A stretch of 64,000 nucleotides of DNA from assembly GCF_001484965.1 (NCBI RefSeq), contig NZ_LLYY01000008.1, positions 124,001 to 188,000 on the forward strand, written 5' to 3'. Source of the stretch: Shouchella shacheensis (GTDB lineage Bacteria > Bacillota > Bacilli > Bacillales > Bacillaceae_D). The notes beneath the pieces are model-generated. The model was not told the DNA's origin. It saw nothing but the letters and a program-made list of their open reading frames with translations, and did not search any database. Of this stretch, positions 63,823 through 64,000 are shown piece by piece. Both the position numbers and the translations under genes were made by a program. Each line of letters starts with the position of its first letter. Positions within the stretch are counted from its first letter, which is position 1.

Positions 63823-64000
63823 ATCATTCTGACTTTAGCCTTGCAAGCAGTTACTTACATAAACACCGGGAGCGAGCTTTGTAACATCACAAACGTGCCG
63901 CGAACTCCTAGATAAATCACAAGCAAAATCCCGTTGCTCATAATTACTAATTTTTTACTTTTACTTTTGGATGTTTATGATTGAATTTGAATGTTTTTGG
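63823..64000. other. Region after the array, no supported gene
   Basis: AT-rich sequence to the window end. A minus-strand ORF of 28 codons (63855-63941) lacks a ribosome site. No hairpin stands out. Confidence 0.5.

Noticed and set aside
63855-63941. Minus-strand ORF of 28 codons with a hydrophobic composition near the window end
   Set aside because: There is no Shine-Dalgarno sequence before its ATG and no terminator after it, so unlike the 23- and 30-residue peptides it has no supporting signals.

Overview
The window looks like a chromosomal segment of a low-to-moderate GC Gram-positive rod of the Bacillaceae. The genes resemble Bacillus proteins throughout: a BceR-like regulator, YfiB/YfiC and Lnr (YfiJKLMN) ABC systems, GlpP antitermination, PucR/PucG purine catabolism, TreP-TreA-TreR, YfmR and YueD. 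Ribosome binding sites are strong GGAGG types, GTG and TTG starts are common, and intrinsic terminators are dense. Whether the host belongs to an alkaliphilic branch (Shouchella or Alkalihalobacillus type) is inference. I see no rRNA, tRNA, prophage or CRISPR array.

Layout. 1-5.1 kb: response regulator, a TetR repressor with a MATE exporter, and a c-di-GMP pair (an EAL phosphodiesterase and a GGDEF cyclase split by a one-base frameshift at an A7 tract). 5.1-8.6 kb: a possible structured RNA, acyl-CoA ligase, an unlisted 23-residue membrane peptide, pyrroline-5-carboxylate reductase and a YciI-like protein. 8.6-12.1 kb: a phnDCEE phosphonate-type ABC importer on the minus strand. 12.4-15.9 kb: a small basic protein and an amino-sugar locus (PTS EIIBC, NanE, RpiR regulator). 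16-22.4 kb: SGNH hydrolase, a 30-residue membrane peptide, a heterodimeric ABC exporter and a KinB-like kinase. 22.4-29.2 kb: the glycerol regulon (glpF, glpK, glpD and the antiterminator glpP) with terminator-type leaders in front of glpF and glpD, interrupted by a HepT/MntA toxin-antitoxin pair whose toxin is frameshifted, and an SDR. 29.2-33.5 kb: alanine symporter, MFS carrier and MATE/MOP flippase.

33.6-51.1 kb is a metabolic island for purine-ureide breakdown. It holds a gamma-glutamyltransferase, an NCS2 permease, PucG, PucR, allantoinase, a YfcC-type carrier, AllC, AllE, AllD, the three-subunit oxamate carbamoyltransferase AllFGH (old FdrA, DUF1116, DUF2877) and carbamate kinase. Allantoin is taken through allantoate, ureidoglycine, ureidoglycolate and oxalurate to oxamate plus carbamoyl phosphate, and the last step makes ATP. 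Ureidoglycine can also go to oxalurate through PucG.

51.2-56.4 kb is a complete LnrJKLMN-like module (kinase, regulator, ATPase, two permeases). 56.6-60.7 kb is the trehalose operon with three TreR-type palindromes placed in or near its promoters. It is followed by a glutathione peroxidase and an ABC-F protein (YfmR). The window ends with an 11-unit tandem repeat containing an exact 122-bp higher-order duplication.

A second repeat family, a nested palindrome that starts in the T-tract of intrinsic terminators, occurs at five places. One of these is a triple head-to-tail cluster inside the glpF leader. This family and the terminal array are the least explained structures in the window.
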